Part shown: piece after piece, positions 54,224 through 63,073 of the stretch | Layout of the letters: each line of letters begins with the position of its first letter | Numbering within the stretch: position 1 is the stretch's first letter | Source: Nocardia rhamnosiphila NBRC 108938 | Lineage (GTDB): Bacteria > Actinomycetota > Actinomycetes > Mycobacteriales > Mycobacteriaceae | Reading direction: 5' to 3' | DNA length: 64,000 bases | Assembly (NCBI RefSeq): GCF_000720425.1 | Contig: NZ_JOAJ01000010.1 | Coordinates: forward strand, 62,001 to 126,000 | Program-made: the position numbers and the translations under genes | Notes under the pieces: model-generated | Seen by the model: the letters and a program-made list of their open reading frames with translations, nothing else | Databases searched by the model: none | What the model was told of the DNA's origin: nothing

Positions 54224-54271
54224 AAGTACGTAGTACGTGATTAACTCGCCTGGTTCACGTACAACGTACCT
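54224..54271. promoter_or_regulatory. Paired TetR operator between regulator and hydrolase
   Basis: Two 18-base copies face each other: AAGTACGTAGTACGTGAT (54224-54241) and, on the opposite strand, AGGTACGTTGTACGTGAA (54254-54271), separated by 12 bases. Each copy itself contains two GTACGT steps. The position, 16 bases from the tetR ATG and 13 from the hydrolase ATG, suits repression of both genes. Confidence 0.75.
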
Positions 54272-54284
54272 AAATCGAGGGCTC

Positions 54285-55184
54285 ATGACGATACGCACTA
54301 CCTTCCCGTCCGGGCGCGACCGCTGCGCGGCCTGGCTGACACTGCCCGACGGCCCCGGCCCGCACCCCGCCGTCGTCCTCGTCCACGGCGGCGGCGCCAC
54401 CCACGAGATGATGCTCGGGCAATACGAACGATGGTTCGCGCAGGCGGGGCTGGCCGTGGTGGCGTTCGACTTCCGTCACCTGGGCGAATCCGGTGGCGAG
54501 CCGCGGCAACTGGTCTCCCAGCGCCGCTACGCCGAAGATGTCGACGCGGCATTGGCCTTCGCCCGCTCCCGTCCCGAACTGGACGCCGACCGCATCGCGC
54601 TGTGGGGCACCTCCTTCGGCGCCAGCCATGTCCTGGCCGCCGCCGCCCGCCATCGCGACCTGCGCGCGGCAGTCGTGCAATGCCCGGTTTTCAGCGGGCG
54701 TGCCGTCGTCGCCCGCGCCGGTGTGGGCCACCTGCTGCGGTTCACGCTCCCGATCGTCTCGGACCTGATCCGCGCCGCGCTCGGTCTGCCCCGGTGCTAC
54801 GTTCCCCTGGTGGGCGAACCCGGGGAGCGTGCCTTCGTCACGCAGCCGGGGGCGCTCGCGGGGTGGCAGTCCGTGACGCCGCCGGGATACGACTTCGACA
54901 ATCGGATCACGGCAGCCTCCGGCCTCGGCATGCTGTTCTACAACGCGGCGTCGGCCGCGCCACGGGTGCGGTGCCCGCTGATGGTCTGCGCGTGCGAACG
55001 CGAGAATCTCATCGACCCGGCGATCGCGGCCCGGGTGGCCGCCCGCGCACCGCAGGCCGTACTGAAGACCTACGACGCCGACCATTTCACCGTCTACCAC
55101 CCGCCGGTGGTGGAGCAGATCGCCGCAGACCAGATCGCCTTCCTCACCGCACATCTGATACGACCACGCACCGTGGACAACTGA
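54285..55184 (+). CDS. Alpha/beta hydrolase
   Basis: A 299-residue hydrolase. VLVHGGGATHEMMLGQYERWFAQAGLAVVAFDFRHLGESGG gives the oxyanion region, IALWGTSFGASHVLAAAA holds the nucleophile Ser in GTSFG, and DADHFTVYHPP gives the catalytic His. It looks like a cytoplasmic esterase or dienelactone-hydrolase type; the substrate is unknown. The ATG at 54285 is chosen; an upstream start would lie in the operator. It is controlled, by inference, by the divergent TetR protein. Confidence 0.87.
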   Translation: MTIRTTFPSGRDRCAAWLTLPDGPGPHPAVVLVHGGGATHEMMLGQYERWFAQAGLAVVAFDFRHLGESGGEPRQLVSQRRYAEDVDAALAFARSRPELDADRIALWGTSFGASHVLAAAARHRDLRAAVVQCPVFSGRAVVARAGVGHLLRFTLPIVSDLIRAALGLPRCYVPLVGEPGERAFVTQPGALAGWQSVTPPGYDFDNRITAASGLGMLFYNAASAAPRVRCPLMVCACERENLIDPAIAARVAARAPQAVLKTYDADHFTVYHPPVVEQIAADQIAFLTAHLIRPRTVDN

Positions 55185-55199
55185 CGGGCCCGAGACCGG

Positions 55200-55223
55200 C
55201 GGTTCGGTTAGAGTGCCGAACCG
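55200..55223 (+). terminator. Short hairpin after the hydrolase gene
   Basis: CGGTTCGG (55200-55207) pairs with CCGAACCG (55216-55223) around an 8-base loop, 15 bases after the stop codon. The stem is only 8 bp and there is no T-run, so it is a modest candidate. Confidence 0.5.
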
Positions 55224-55262
55224 AGGCCGGCAGGCCGTGGCGGAAGTGCAGAGGGTGGCGTT

Positions 55263-56543
55263 GTGCTGATCCGGTCGGAAGAGATCGCGCAAACCCTTCT
55301 CCGAGCCGCCCGGAATCTGAGCAATTGCTTCATGAGAATGGAAGGCCCTGACACCGCCCACGGCATCAGGCCCTTCGCCCGGCGATTCGAGAACGCGGCC
55401 GCGAAACTCTCCGACTCCGACAGAGGTTTTCGTCATGCCCCCGGCACCGGCGAGTCCACACGCCCGCCGTCGGCGCGTTCGAGCCGTCGGACCGGAGAGG
55501 ACTCCGGCGGCGGTTCCGACGGCGGCGCACCGCTGCCGCGTAGCGGATCCGCCGACCCGTATCCCAAGATCGAGCTGCATGTCCATCTCGAGGGCACGAT
55601 CCGGCCGGAAAAATTGCTGGATATGGCGCGGCGCAATGGTGTGACATTGCCCGCGGACAATGTCGAGGCGCTGTCCGCGCTGTATCGGTACCGCGACTTC
55701 GACCACTTCCTGGAGATGTGGCGCGCCACCACCGGCACGATGCGCACCGGAGACGATTTCCGGCGGGCCGTCCTCGATTACGCTCTGGAGGCGAAAGCGC
55801 ACGGCGTGCAGTACATCGAAACCACCTTCTCACCCATCAATCGCAATAAATGGGACGGCATCCCGTATCCGGCGATGTTCGACGGGGTCACGGACGGCAT
55901 CACCGCGGCGGCCGGACACTACGGTGTCACCGTGCGCGCCATGCCCAGCCTGATCTGGGGGGTCGACCGCGAACTGGCCGAAGAATGCGCGCAATGGGCC
56001 GTGCGCTACCGCGACCGGGGCATTGTCGGCTTGGACGCCGGCGGCAATGAATTGGCGCGCGGCGACGTCTCGGAGTTCGACCGGGCGGTGGCCATCGCCC
56101 GCGACGGCGGGCTGGGAATCGTGCCGCACGCGGGGGAAGCCGGGGGCGTACGCGCGATCCGGGATGTCCTGCGCTGGAACCCGGACGGGCTACAGCACGG
56201 GATCGCCGCGGCCGGCGACCCCGACCTCATGGCCGAACTCGTGGATCGAGGAACGGTACTCCGGGTGACCCCGACCTCCAACGTCGCCACCCGTGTCGTG
56301 GCGGATATCGCGGAACATCCACTCCCCCGGCTGCGCGAGGCCGGTGTCCGCTGCAGTATCGGTACCGACGACCCGGCTCTGTTCGGCACCACCCTCGGCC
56401 AGGAATACGAACTGGCCGAACGACTCGGTATCAGCCCTGCCTCCGCCTACCGGGCCGGCGTCGACGGGTCCCTGTGCGACGACGCCGTACGGCAGCGACT
56501 GCGCGAGGTCGGCGACACCGCGTTCGGCGCCCCGACCGGCTGA
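55263..56543 (+). CDS. Adenosine deaminase with an unusual N-terminal extension
   Basis: The catalytic domain begins at about residue 99 with YPKIELHVHLEGT (metal HxH). It continues with a substrate region, IVPHAGEAGG with the metal-binding His and catalytic Glu, and CSIGTDDPALFGT with the catalytic Asp pair. It converts adenosine to inosine; aminodeoxyfutalosine deaminase is a less likely alternative. The first ~98 residues are low-complexity and not part of the fold. The GTG at 55263 has AGAGGGTGG upstream; an ATG at 55332 or 55338 would shorten the extension, and no GTG, TTG or ATG lies in frame between 55338 and the domain. Confidence 0.85.
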   Translation: MLIRSEEIAQTLLRAARNLSNCFMRMEGPDTAHGIRPFARRFENAAAKLSDSDRGFRHAPGTGESTRPPSARSSRRTGEDSGGGSDGGAPLPRSGSADPYPKIELHVHLEGTIRPEKLLDMARRNGVTLPADNVEALSALYRYRDFDHFLEMWRATTGTMRTGDDFRRAVLDYALEAKAHGVQYIETTFSPINRNKWDGIPYPAMFDGVTDGITAAAGHYGVTVRAMPSLIWGVDRELAEECAQWAVRYRDRGIVGLDAGGNELARGDVSEFDRAVAIARDGGLGIVPHAGEAGGVRAIRDVLRWNPDGLQHGIAAAGDPDLMAELVDRGTVLRVTPTSNVATRVVADIAEHPLPRLREAGVRCSIGTDDPALFGTTLGQEYELAERLGISPASAYRAGVDGSLCDDAVRQRLREVGDTAFGAPTG

Positions 56544-56564
56544 CCGCACGAATACCGCCGCCGG

Positions 56565-56888
56565 TCAGAGACTTCCGGACATCCGCCCGTACACGATCAG
56601 CAGCAGCACGGCGAGAGCGGAAATCGCCGACAGGACCAGCCACTGCCGGGGCCGGTCCCTGCGCATGACCACGAACGACGCCGTCACGCCGAGGAGCCCG
56701 GCGGCGCAGTACCCGAGTTTCCAGCCGAGTCCGTCCGAACTCAGGCCCATCACGGCGATGATCGAGGACAGTACGAGAGCGGCGACCATCAGTTCATTGC
56801 GCAGAAATCCCTCGTCGAGCTGTGCGACGGCCCGCTCGATCGCGGCGCCCACACCGCCCGAACGACGTGCGCGACGTGTATCCCCCAT
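56565..56888 (-). CDS. Small membrane protein, 107 residues
   Basis: A basic N-terminus with a short helical segment (VGAAIERAVAQLDEGFLRNE) is followed by three hydrophobic helices: LMVAALVLSSIIAVMGL, LGYCAAGLLGVTASFVVM and WLVLSAISALAVLLLIVYG. GAAGGGG lies before the ATG at 56888. No family is recognised. It converges on the adenosine deaminase gene, whose stop is 21 bases away. Confidence 0.7.
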   Translation of the reverse strand: MGDTRRARRSGGVGAAIERAVAQLDEGFLRNELMVAALVLSSIIAVMGLSSDGLGWKLGYCAAGLLGVTASFVVMRRDRPRQWLVLSAISALAVLLLIVYGRMSGSL

Positions 56889-57000
56889 GCGAAACCCCTT
56901 CCGCCGGCTGCCGCGCTTCACGCGACAGGTCTGTGTTCACCTCTCCTGCCGGATTTCGAGAAGATCCCGTGCCCGCCGGACACGGCGCCCACACCGCCGG

Positions 57001-57408
57001 TCACAACACCGGGCAGGCCGAGCCGAGGTTCAGGCCGGAGCCGACCTCCACTTCGAGCGACTGTTCGCTACCGATGTTCACGGCGTGCAGGTTGTGTGTG
57101 CCGGGGACCTCCGGGGTCCATTCCGCGGTGACCGTGCCGGACTCACCGACGAGAATCGCGCCGGGCGGATCGAACGAACCCTTCTGGCTGTCGTAGAAAC
57201 TGACGTATTCGCCCGGCTCCGCGGTAGCGGTCGCGGTGTAGGTGCAATGGGTTCCGTAGGGCGCCGTGGCGCTCCCTCCGCCGGTCCCCGGCGCCGGCTC
57301 GAAATCGGTTACCGCCGCGGGCGCGGCGGGAGCGGTGACCACGAGCGCCGGCGACAGTGCGCCCAGCAGCGCGGCCACCGTCGGAAAAGTCCTGCGTGAA
57401 CGGAGCAT
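57001..57408 (-). CDS. Secreted protein with an Ig-like beta domain
   Basis: A 135-residue precursor. The signal peptide FPTVAALLGALSPALVVTAPAAPAAV is followed by about 100 residues of strand-rich sequence: THCTYTATATAEPGEYVSFYDSQKGSFDPPGAILVGESGTVTAEWTPEVPGTHNLHAV. This is the pattern of bacterial Ig-like domains with two cysteines near the ends. AAAGGG precedes the ATG at 57408. It may be a surface or matrix protein; no partner is visible. Confidence 0.7.
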   Translation of the reverse strand: MLRSRRTFPTVAALLGALSPALVVTAPAAPAAVTDFEPAPGTGGGSATAPYGTHCTYTATATAEPGEYVSFYDSQKGSFDPPGAILVGESGTVTAEWTPEVPGTHNLHAVNIGSEQSLEVEVGSGLNLGSACPVL

Positions 57409-57688
57409 CAACGACCCTTTCTGCGACAACGGATGGAACGGAACTACCGGTACCACCTGGTCGAGAACGCTCGACCGGAGTCGAGCGGAAAGCCGGAGCC
57501 GGGTCTCGGCCACGGGCGACCGGCCCCGGGAACACGGACCTCACGCTACTCGGCGAGCTGCGCGCTGTTCGGCGCTTCCGCTGATTTCCTCGCCGGCGGG
57601 TGGTTTCGCGTTCTCGGCGTAATCGCAGTACCCGCCTCATTTCCGGCTAGTGCGCGCCCGATGACGTTTCCGGCGTTACCGTCTGGAC

Positions 57689-58576
57689 ATGAGTTCTTCG
57701 CACTGGACCGCGGCCGACCTGCCCGCCTTCGACGGCCGCACCGTGGTCGTCACCGGCGCCAACAGCGGCGTCGGATTCGGCACCGCCACCCTGCTGTCCC
57801 GGGCCGGCGCGCATGTGGTGCTCGCCGTCCGCGATATCGGCCGCGGCAACGACGCCGCGCGCCGGATCGGCGGCAGCAACGAGGTGCGGCGGCTCGATCT
57901 CGCCGATCAGGAATCGATTCGCGAGTTCGCCGACGAATGGGCGGGTGAGATCGCGATCCTGGTGAACAATGCCGGGGTCGCGATGGTGCCCGAGGGCCGG
58001 ACCGCGGACGGATTCGAAATGCAGTTCGGCACCAACCATCTCGGTCATTTCGCGCTCACCAATCGGCTCCTGCCCCACATCACCGACCGCGTCGTCAACC
58101 TGGCCTCGGGTGCGCACAAGGTGGGGTCCATCGATTTCGACGATCTCGACTACGCCAAGAGCGGCTATGGTCCCGTGAAGGCCTACGGCCGTTCCAAGCT
58201 CGCGAACCTGCTGTTCACCCTCGAACTCGAACGCCGGCTCCGGCAGGCCGGGTCCGCGGTGCGCGCCATGGCGTCGCATCCCGGGTATGCGGCCACCGAA
58301 CTCGGTACCGCGAACCGCAACAAATTCCTGGTCGCCGTCGTGCACCTGGCCGGTCGCTATCTCGCGCAAACCCCGGAGAAGGCAGCCCTGCCCACGCTCT
58401 TCGCCGCGACGCAGGACCTACCGGGCGCGAGTTACGTCGGGCCCGACGGTCGCGGGGAGATGCACGGGTACCCGACGCTCGTCGGCCGGTCGGCGCAGGC
58501 CAGCGATGTGCACGCAGCGCGGCGGCTCTGGGAGGTCTCCGAGGAACTCACCGGCGTCCGGTTCGGTCTGTCCTGA
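57689..58576 (+). CDS. Short-chain dehydrogenase/reductase
   Basis: A 295-residue classical-type SDR. The cofactor motif is TVVVTGANSGVGFGTATLL, NNAG follows in VLVNNAGVAMV, the Ser is in VNLASGAHK, and YGRSK is the catalytic YxxxK. It resembles retinol-dehydrogenase or WW-domain oxidoreductase-like SDRs, which act on varied alcohols. It stands alone on the plus strand, with the PPOX gene 140 bases further on. Confidence 0.88.
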   Translation: MSSSHWTAADLPAFDGRTVVVTGANSGVGFGTATLLSRAGAHVVLAVRDIGRGNDAARRIGGSNEVRRLDLADQESIREFADEWAGEIAILVNNAGVAMVPEGRTADGFEMQFGTNHLGHFALTNRLLPHITDRVVNLASGAHKVGSIDFDDLDYAKSGYGPVKAYGRSKLANLLFTLELERRLRQAGSAVRAMASHPGYAATELGTANRNKFLVAVVHLAGRYLAQTPEKAALPTLFAATQDLPGASYVGPDGRGEMHGYPTLVGRSAQASDVHAARRLWEVSEELTGVRFGLS

Positions 58577-58716
58577 TCCGCACGGAACTTTTCCACGGCG
58601 CCCGGGGCGTTGCGGCCGGGCCGTGGCGGCCACCCGGGAAATAATCATGGCCTCGACGATCGCCGTGCGGGATCGATCAGCACGGGATCTCCGGACTCGT
58701 CACGAGGAGGTTCCCG

Positions 58717-59127
58717 ATGTCGTTCACCGAGGAAGAGGCCGCCTATCTGCGCTCCCAGCCGCTCGCGCGGGTGGCCACCGTGGGCCCGGACGGGCAGCCC
58801 GACGTGGCGCCGGTGGGCTACGAGTTCGACGGCACCCATATCTATATCGGCGGTCACGATCCGGCGCGGACCAGGAAGTACCGCAATGTCGAACGCGGCC
58901 ACACGAAAGTCGCCGTGGTGATCGACGACCTCGTGTCCACGGATCCCTGGACCCCGCGATACCTCCGTGTCTACGGGACCGCCGAACTCGTGGAGCGTGC
59001 CGGCCGGTTCGGGACCGCCCCGTATATGCGGATCACACCCACCGTGTCCTGGAGTTTCAATCTGGCCGGACGCGCATTCTCACCCGGCGATGTGCAGGTG
59101 CGGCGCACCGTCCACACTTCGGCCTGA
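58717..59127 (+). CDS. PPOX-class, probably F420-dependent, flavin/deazaflavin oxidoreductase
   Basis: A 136-residue split-barrel protein. MSFTEEEAAYLRSQPLARVATVGPDGQPDVAPVGYEFDGTHIYIGGHDPARTRKYRNVERGHTKVAVVIDD is the typical PPOX start with cofactor-binding residues, and the later RYLRVYGTAEL completes the barrel. The short length and order fit the F420-dependent PPOX group seen in mycobacteria. Substrate unknown. GGAGG lies before the ATG. Confidence 0.83.
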   Translation: MSFTEEEAAYLRSQPLARVATVGPDGQPDVAPVGYEFDGTHIYIGGHDPARTRKYRNVERGHTKVAVVIDDLVSTDPWTPRYLRVYGTAELVERAGRFGTAPYMRITPTVSWSFNLAGRAFSPGDVQVRRTVHTSA

Positions 59128-59258
59128 TCACCACCGCCGGATCGCCGGGCGATACCGTGGCCGCCGGGCGGAATCATCGCTGATACCGGCCGACTCGCGT
59201 GCCTCGACGCCCCCGGGAACGTGGCCGTCCGTCGGGTAGCCGCAGCACAGAGCCGGAT

Positions 59259-59786
59259 TCACCGCTCCCGTGGTGTCCGGCGCAGCACCGAGAGGTAGAG
59301 CACCGCGGCCGCCCGCTGCGCCGGCCGGGTCAGCGGCCCGCCCCCGCGCAGCTGCCGGGTCGCGGGACGGGAGAACGCGGTGACCACGCCGTACACGACA
59401 TCGGTAGCCCGGTCGTATTCGACGGTGAACAGTTCCTCCCCGCTCACCGGGTGTCCCGGCAGGGTGCCGTAGGCGAACCCGATCCGGTCCGGCTCGTCCA
59501 GTACGTACACCACCCGGCACGGCGCGGTCAGGCCGAACCGGCCGATCCCGAGCCGGACGGTAACCGCCGTGCCCGGCTCGGCCACCGGTGTACCGGCTTC
59601 GCGGAGAATTCTCAGCCCGCGCTGTATCCGATAGCGCATCAGCGCCGAGCCGAGCCGCCGGAATTCCGTCTCGCCGGAAGCCAGCGGGCGACGCACCCGC
59701 AGGTGCTGATATCCCGGCGGCAGCTCACCACGAGTCGCGCCGATCTCGGAGTAGGTGAAGGCGGGACCGTCCGGCGATTCGCTCAT
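59259..59786 (-). CDS. DUF1990 family protein
   Basis: A 175-residue protein. FTYSEIGATRGELPPGYQHLRVRRPLASGETEFRRLGSALMRYRIQRG is the start expected for DUF1990, followed by VTVRLGIGRFGLTAPCRVVYVLDEPDRIGFAYGTLPGHPVSGEELFTVEYD. The fold is probably START-like, with a lipid-binding cavity. Function unknown. The ATG at 59786 follows AGGATCGGGG; an earlier in-frame ATG adds nine residues. Confidence 0.83.
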   Translation of the reverse strand: MSESPDGPAFTYSEIGATRGELPPGYQHLRVRRPLASGETEFRRLGSALMRYRIQRGLRILREAGTPVAEPGTAVTVRLGIGRFGLTAPCRVVYVLDEPDRIGFAYGTLPGHPVSGEELFTVEYDRATDVVYGVVTAFSRPATRQLRGGGPLTRPAQRAAAVLYLSVLRRTPRER

Positions 59787-59933
59787 ACCCCGATCCTCGC
59801 CGCCGCGAGCCATCGACGCGAGACCGCGGCCCGAGACACGCCGGAAAGATCGACTGCACGGGGGTCGCGCGACCCGTACCCACCGGCCACCGCGGGAGCG
59901 ATCGGCCGCGCCGGGCGGCGCGACCCGCCTCGA

Positions 59934-60464
59934 TCAGCCGACCGCGGGGGAGATCGGCGCGCTGCTGCGCCCGTACCCCCGGCCGCTGAGTTCCGCATCG
60001 AGGGTCTCCTGAGCCACCCGCATGACCTCGGCAAACACCGGTTCCTGCAACCGCCGCCACATCTCGTCCTCGGCGACCTCCTCGACCGGAGCGATCACCC
60101 ACCAGATATTGCCGAAGGGATCCGCGATCCGGCCGCCGCGCTGCCCGAACGCATCGTTCGCGGGTGGGGTGACGATCCGCCCGCCGGCCGCCGTGGCCTT
60201 ACCGATCGCCTCGTCCGCGTCGGGCACGAATACGCGCAACAGGCTCGGCAGCACGGGCCAATCCTCATGCCGGTCGAAGGCGAGGACGACAGTGTCGCCG
60301 ATTCGTATCTCGCCGTGCCCGAGCTTCCCGTCCTCGGTCGGTACCCGGCCGAGTTCCACGCCACCGAACACCTGGGTGACGTAATCGAGGAAAGCCCCGG
60401 TGTCATCGGTGACGACCCACGGCGCGACGGTGGTGTAGCCCGCGGGCTGGGTGTGTTCCGGCAT
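59934..60464 (-). CDS. VOC-family (PhnB/glyoxalase-like) protein
   Basis: A 176-residue protein with the PhnB-type VOC pattern: VAPWVVTDDTGAFLDYVTQVFGGVELGRVPTEDGKLGHGEIRIGDTVVLAFD near the start and RGGRIADPFGNIWWVIA near the end. It may bind a hydrophobic substrate rather than a metal, as PhnB-type proteins often lack full ligands. I favour the ATG at 60464 because GAGAGGA lies upstream; a GTG at 60482 is also possible. Confidence 0.83.
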   Translation of the reverse strand: MPEHTQPAGYTTVAPWVVTDDTGAFLDYVTQVFGGVELGRVPTEDGKLGHGEIRIGDTVVLAFDRHEDWPVLPSLLRVFVPDADEAIGKATAAGGRIVTPPANDAFGQRGGRIADPFGNIWWVIAPVEEVAEDEMWRRLQEPVFAEVMRVAQETLDAELSGRGYGRSSAPISPAVG

Positions 60465-60595
60465 CTCGATCCTCTCGCTCACATTCGGTACGACCGTGAC
60501 GGTAGAGCCAATAGCGGTCGGAAACCGTCCTCAAACAGCTACCTCGTGGGCCGGGGCGCGAACGTCGGCCGTGGGAGTGCGTTACGCACGATGTC

Positions 60596-61498
60596 TCAGC
60601 GAGCGATTTCGGTACGAAGCTCGGCCAAGGCGCGGGTCAGTTCGTGGATACCGGGGGTTTCGATCGGGTAATGACCGGCACCGGCCAGCACGGTGAGCTT
60701 CTTCGGGGCAGCGATACGTTCGAAGAACTGCGCGCTCGACGACAGTGGCGTCCAGGTGTCGGCGCCGGGATGAACCAGCCAGACCGGGCAGGTGGTGAAG
60801 TTCTCCGGTTCGACATGCGGCACCGAGGTGAGATAGGTCCGCAGGAAACCCAACGGGATACGAACTCCCCCGCCCAGAGGATCGGTGGAGACCAATCGGA
60901 TCAGCGCCGAGCTGCCGGACATGGCCCGCATATTCGCCATCCACCGGATCGGGACCATGAGGTTGTCGACGGCGGGGAAGAGCAGCCGCGCACCGTGGCG
61001 GCCGAGCCATGGGTGGCGGGCTATCGCGCTGCGTACCGGCGGCAGTCGTGGATCGATCAGGCAGGTCGCCACGACCGCGGCGGCCAGACCGGTGCGTGCG
61101 GCGGCTTCGTAGGCCAGCATGCCGCCCATGCTGGCGCCCAGGAGCACCAGCGGCCGGGGATCGGCGGCGTGCTCGGCCCGGACCAGGTCGGTGAGGCAGT
61201 CCACCCAATCCTGGTAACGGACACCCCGGCGTGCGGGAACCCGCGTACGGCCGTAGCCGGGGAGGTCGGGCACCACCACCTCGAAACCCTGTCCGGCCGC
61301 CAGCACCGCGAATGGCCACACCGCCGCGGCGTGCCCCCCGGCGCCGTGCACCAGCAGCATCCGCACCGGTGCGTCGGCCCGGACGAGGCGTTCGATGTGC
61401 ACGCGGTGTCCGCGGTGGTCCCACCAGGTCCGCTCCGGCCGTAGCGCGGGGTCGGGTCTCAGGTCGGCGGGCAGAAAAGCGAGGTAGGCGCTGTGCAT
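60596..61498 (-). CDS. Alpha/beta hydrolase
   Basis: A 300-residue hydrolase. MLLVHGAGGHAAAVWPFAVLAAGQGFEVVVPDLPGYGRTR leads to LVLLGASMGGMLAYEAAAR with the nucleophile Ser in GASMGG, WLVHPGADTWTPL supplies the acid, and AGAGHYPIETPGI gives the His. It has no signal peptide. It diverges from a TetR gene, with a promoter in between that suggests a leaderless mRNA starting at the ATG. Confidence 0.87.
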   Translation of the reverse strand: MHSAYLAFLPADLRPDPALRPERTWWDHRGHRVHIERLVRADAPVRMLLVHGAGGHAAAVWPFAVLAAGQGFEVVVPDLPGYGRTRVPARRGVRYQDWVDCLTDLVRAEHAADPRPLVLLGASMGGMLAYEAAARTGLAAAVVATCLIDPRLPPVRSAIARHPWLGRHGARLLFPAVDNLMVPIRWMANMRAMSGSSALIRLVSTDPLGGGVRIPLGFLRTYLTSVPHVEPENFTTCPVWLVHPGADTWTPLSSSAQFFERIAAPKKLTVLAGAGHYPIETPGIHELTRALAELRTEIAR

Positions 61499-61504
61499 GT
61501 CACA

Positions 61505-61533
61505 ATAATTCGAGCAATATTCGGTTTTGACAA
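61505..61533 (-). promoter_or_regulatory. Promoter of the hydrolase gene
   Basis: On the minus strand TTGTCA (61533-61528) and AATTAT (61510-61505) are 17 bases apart. The ATG at 61498 lies 6 bases past the -10 box, so the mRNA would have no leader. The region overlaps the upstream sequence of the divergent TetR gene. An exact palindrome is not visible. Confidence 0.6.
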
Positions 61534-61551
61534 CTCGACTTCGGGACCCCT

Positions 61552-62202
61552 ATGTCCACTCCTCGGAATATCCCGCGCCAGCAGCGATCCCAGTTCACCT
61601 TCGATGTGATCCTCGACGCGGCTGCTCGACTTTTCCAACAGCACGGCTACGCGGCGACCACCACCAACAAGGTCGCCGAGCTCGCGGGCGTCTCGATCGG
61701 CACGCTCTACCACTACGTCCCCAACAAAGACGCCCTCCTCTACGCACTCGCCGACCGCCACCTGCGCGAGGCCACGGCCGCCCTCCTCACCGAAACCACA
61801 GCCCTACGCGCCGAGGCGCCACCCCTGGACGAAACCGTGCACCGGCTGATCACCTCGGTCGCCGACCTACACCTTGCCCAGCCACAGATGCACCGGTTGC
61901 TGTTCGAACAATCACCGCGCACTCCCGAAGGCCTCGCACGGCTGCGCGAACTCGAACAGCGCCTCGCCGCCGAGGTCGCCTACCACCTGCGCCGCCTCGA
62001 GGCCGGCGGCCCCGACCCCGACCTGAACGCGCTGCTGTTCGTACAAGCCGTCGAAGCCCAGGTCCACGGCGCGGTCCTCGACCCGCCGGAAGGCAGAACC
62101 ACAGATCAGTGCCTGGAGGCCGTGATCGCCTTCTGGACCGGCTCACTGACTCATCAGCGGCCCTGCGCGGCGAACGCCCGGTACGGCACAGTGACATCAT
62201 GA
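61552..62202 (+). CDS. TetR-family regulator
   Basis: A 216-residue regulator with a clear HTH: FDVILDAAARLFQQHGYAATTTNKVAELAGVSIGTLYHYVPNKDALLYALADRHL, followed by helices of a TetR ligand domain. It diverges from the hydrolase gene, a normal arrangement for a repressor and its target. Its stop overlaps the ATG of the following ADP-ribosyltransferase-like gene (ATGA), so that gene is translationally coupled to it. Confidence 0.88.
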   Translation: MSTPRNIPRQQRSQFTFDVILDAAARLFQQHGYAATTTNKVAELAGVSIGTLYHYVPNKDALLYALADRHLREATAALLTETTALRAEAPPLDETVHRLITSVADLHLAQPQMHRLLFEQSPRTPEGLARLRELEQRLAAEVAYHLRRLEAGGPDPDLNALLFVQAVEAQVHGAVLDPPEGRTTDQCLEAVIAFWTGSLTHQRPCAANARYGTVTS

Positions 62203-63073
62203 GCGGCAGTCCGGACGAAGTGTGGCGGACCGTGCGCGGGGTGCTCGGGACGGCCGCCAGAGATACCGGTGCCGCAGTTTCCGCCTGGCCCGCCCGGGTC
62301 TCCGACGGCCTCGACGAGGTCGCTGCCAGAGCCGCGCAAGCGGATGTGGCGATCGTGCCGGGCCCGACGATCACGTCCCTCGAGCTGTCCGGCCTCGGCA
62401 CCACCCCGAGGCCTTCCACCTACACAACCGGCCGCGATCTTCTCGACGAGCTGGACTACACCGCACTGCGGCGTGCTCGGGGAACCGGCACCCTGGGCTC
62501 CTCTCCGACATTCGAGGAGATCCAGCGACTGCAGGGGTTCGACGGCCCGCTCACCATTGCCACAGCGAACGAGGTCGACGCGGCGGTCGCGACGGGCGGA
62601 AAAGAGCTGTTCCGAGGCTTCGAGGAAGAGCGCTACATCGACGCCTTCATCACCGGCCCGGTGCGACCGGGCGGCGGCACCACCGGAGCCGGAACGTATG
62701 CCTCACCGCTGAAGGAAGTCGCACTCCACTACGCCGATCCCACTCGCAAACAGGACCTCGCCACCCGGCAGGCCCGGGTGGTACGGATGGCGCTACGCCC
62801 TGAGGCCAGGACGATCACCCTCCGCGAGCTCGAGACCGAACGTAGCCGCACTCAGATGCAGGTCACTCGGGAACTACGGGCCATGCGCGACATAGCGAAC
62901 CCCACGCCGAGGACACGGCGCGCTACAACGCCCTGCTGGACATGGAGCTGACGTTCACCGATATCGGCCACTACGGCGCCGTGCGCGGCTGGGATGCCAT
63001 CGACGGATCCGACACCTTCTCGAACAAGGAGTGGGCCGTACTGAACCCCACCGCCCTGTTGATCCAGCGCTGA
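62199..63073 (+). pseudogene. ADP-ribosyltransferase-like toxin gene, frameshifted
   Basis: The first frame (ATG at 62199) encodes an ART-like core: KELFRGFEEERYIDAF with the NAD-binding Arg139, GAGTYASPLKEVALHYADP at 163-181, and then DIANPTP. There it shifts; frame 1 ends uselessly at 62951, while another frame continues as HAEDTARYNALLDMELTFTDIGHYGAVRGWDAIDGSDTFSNKEWAVLNPTALLIQR to the stop at 63071-63073. The join implies loss of one base near 62909. Without repair, the C-terminal strands and the Glu of NKEW are lost. The N-terminal ~115 residues are unlike known domains. The product is translationally coupled to the TetR gene. A sequencing error could also explain the shift. Confidence 0.75.

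Noticed and set aside
55215..55290. tRNA-like stretch before adenosine deaminase
   Set aside because: No cloverleaf with acceptor stem, anticodon arm and TTC loop could be drawn.
62199..63073. Programmed frameshift in the ART-like gene
   Set aside because: No slippery heptamer or downstream structure is visible at the shift; simple loss of one base near 62909 explains it better.
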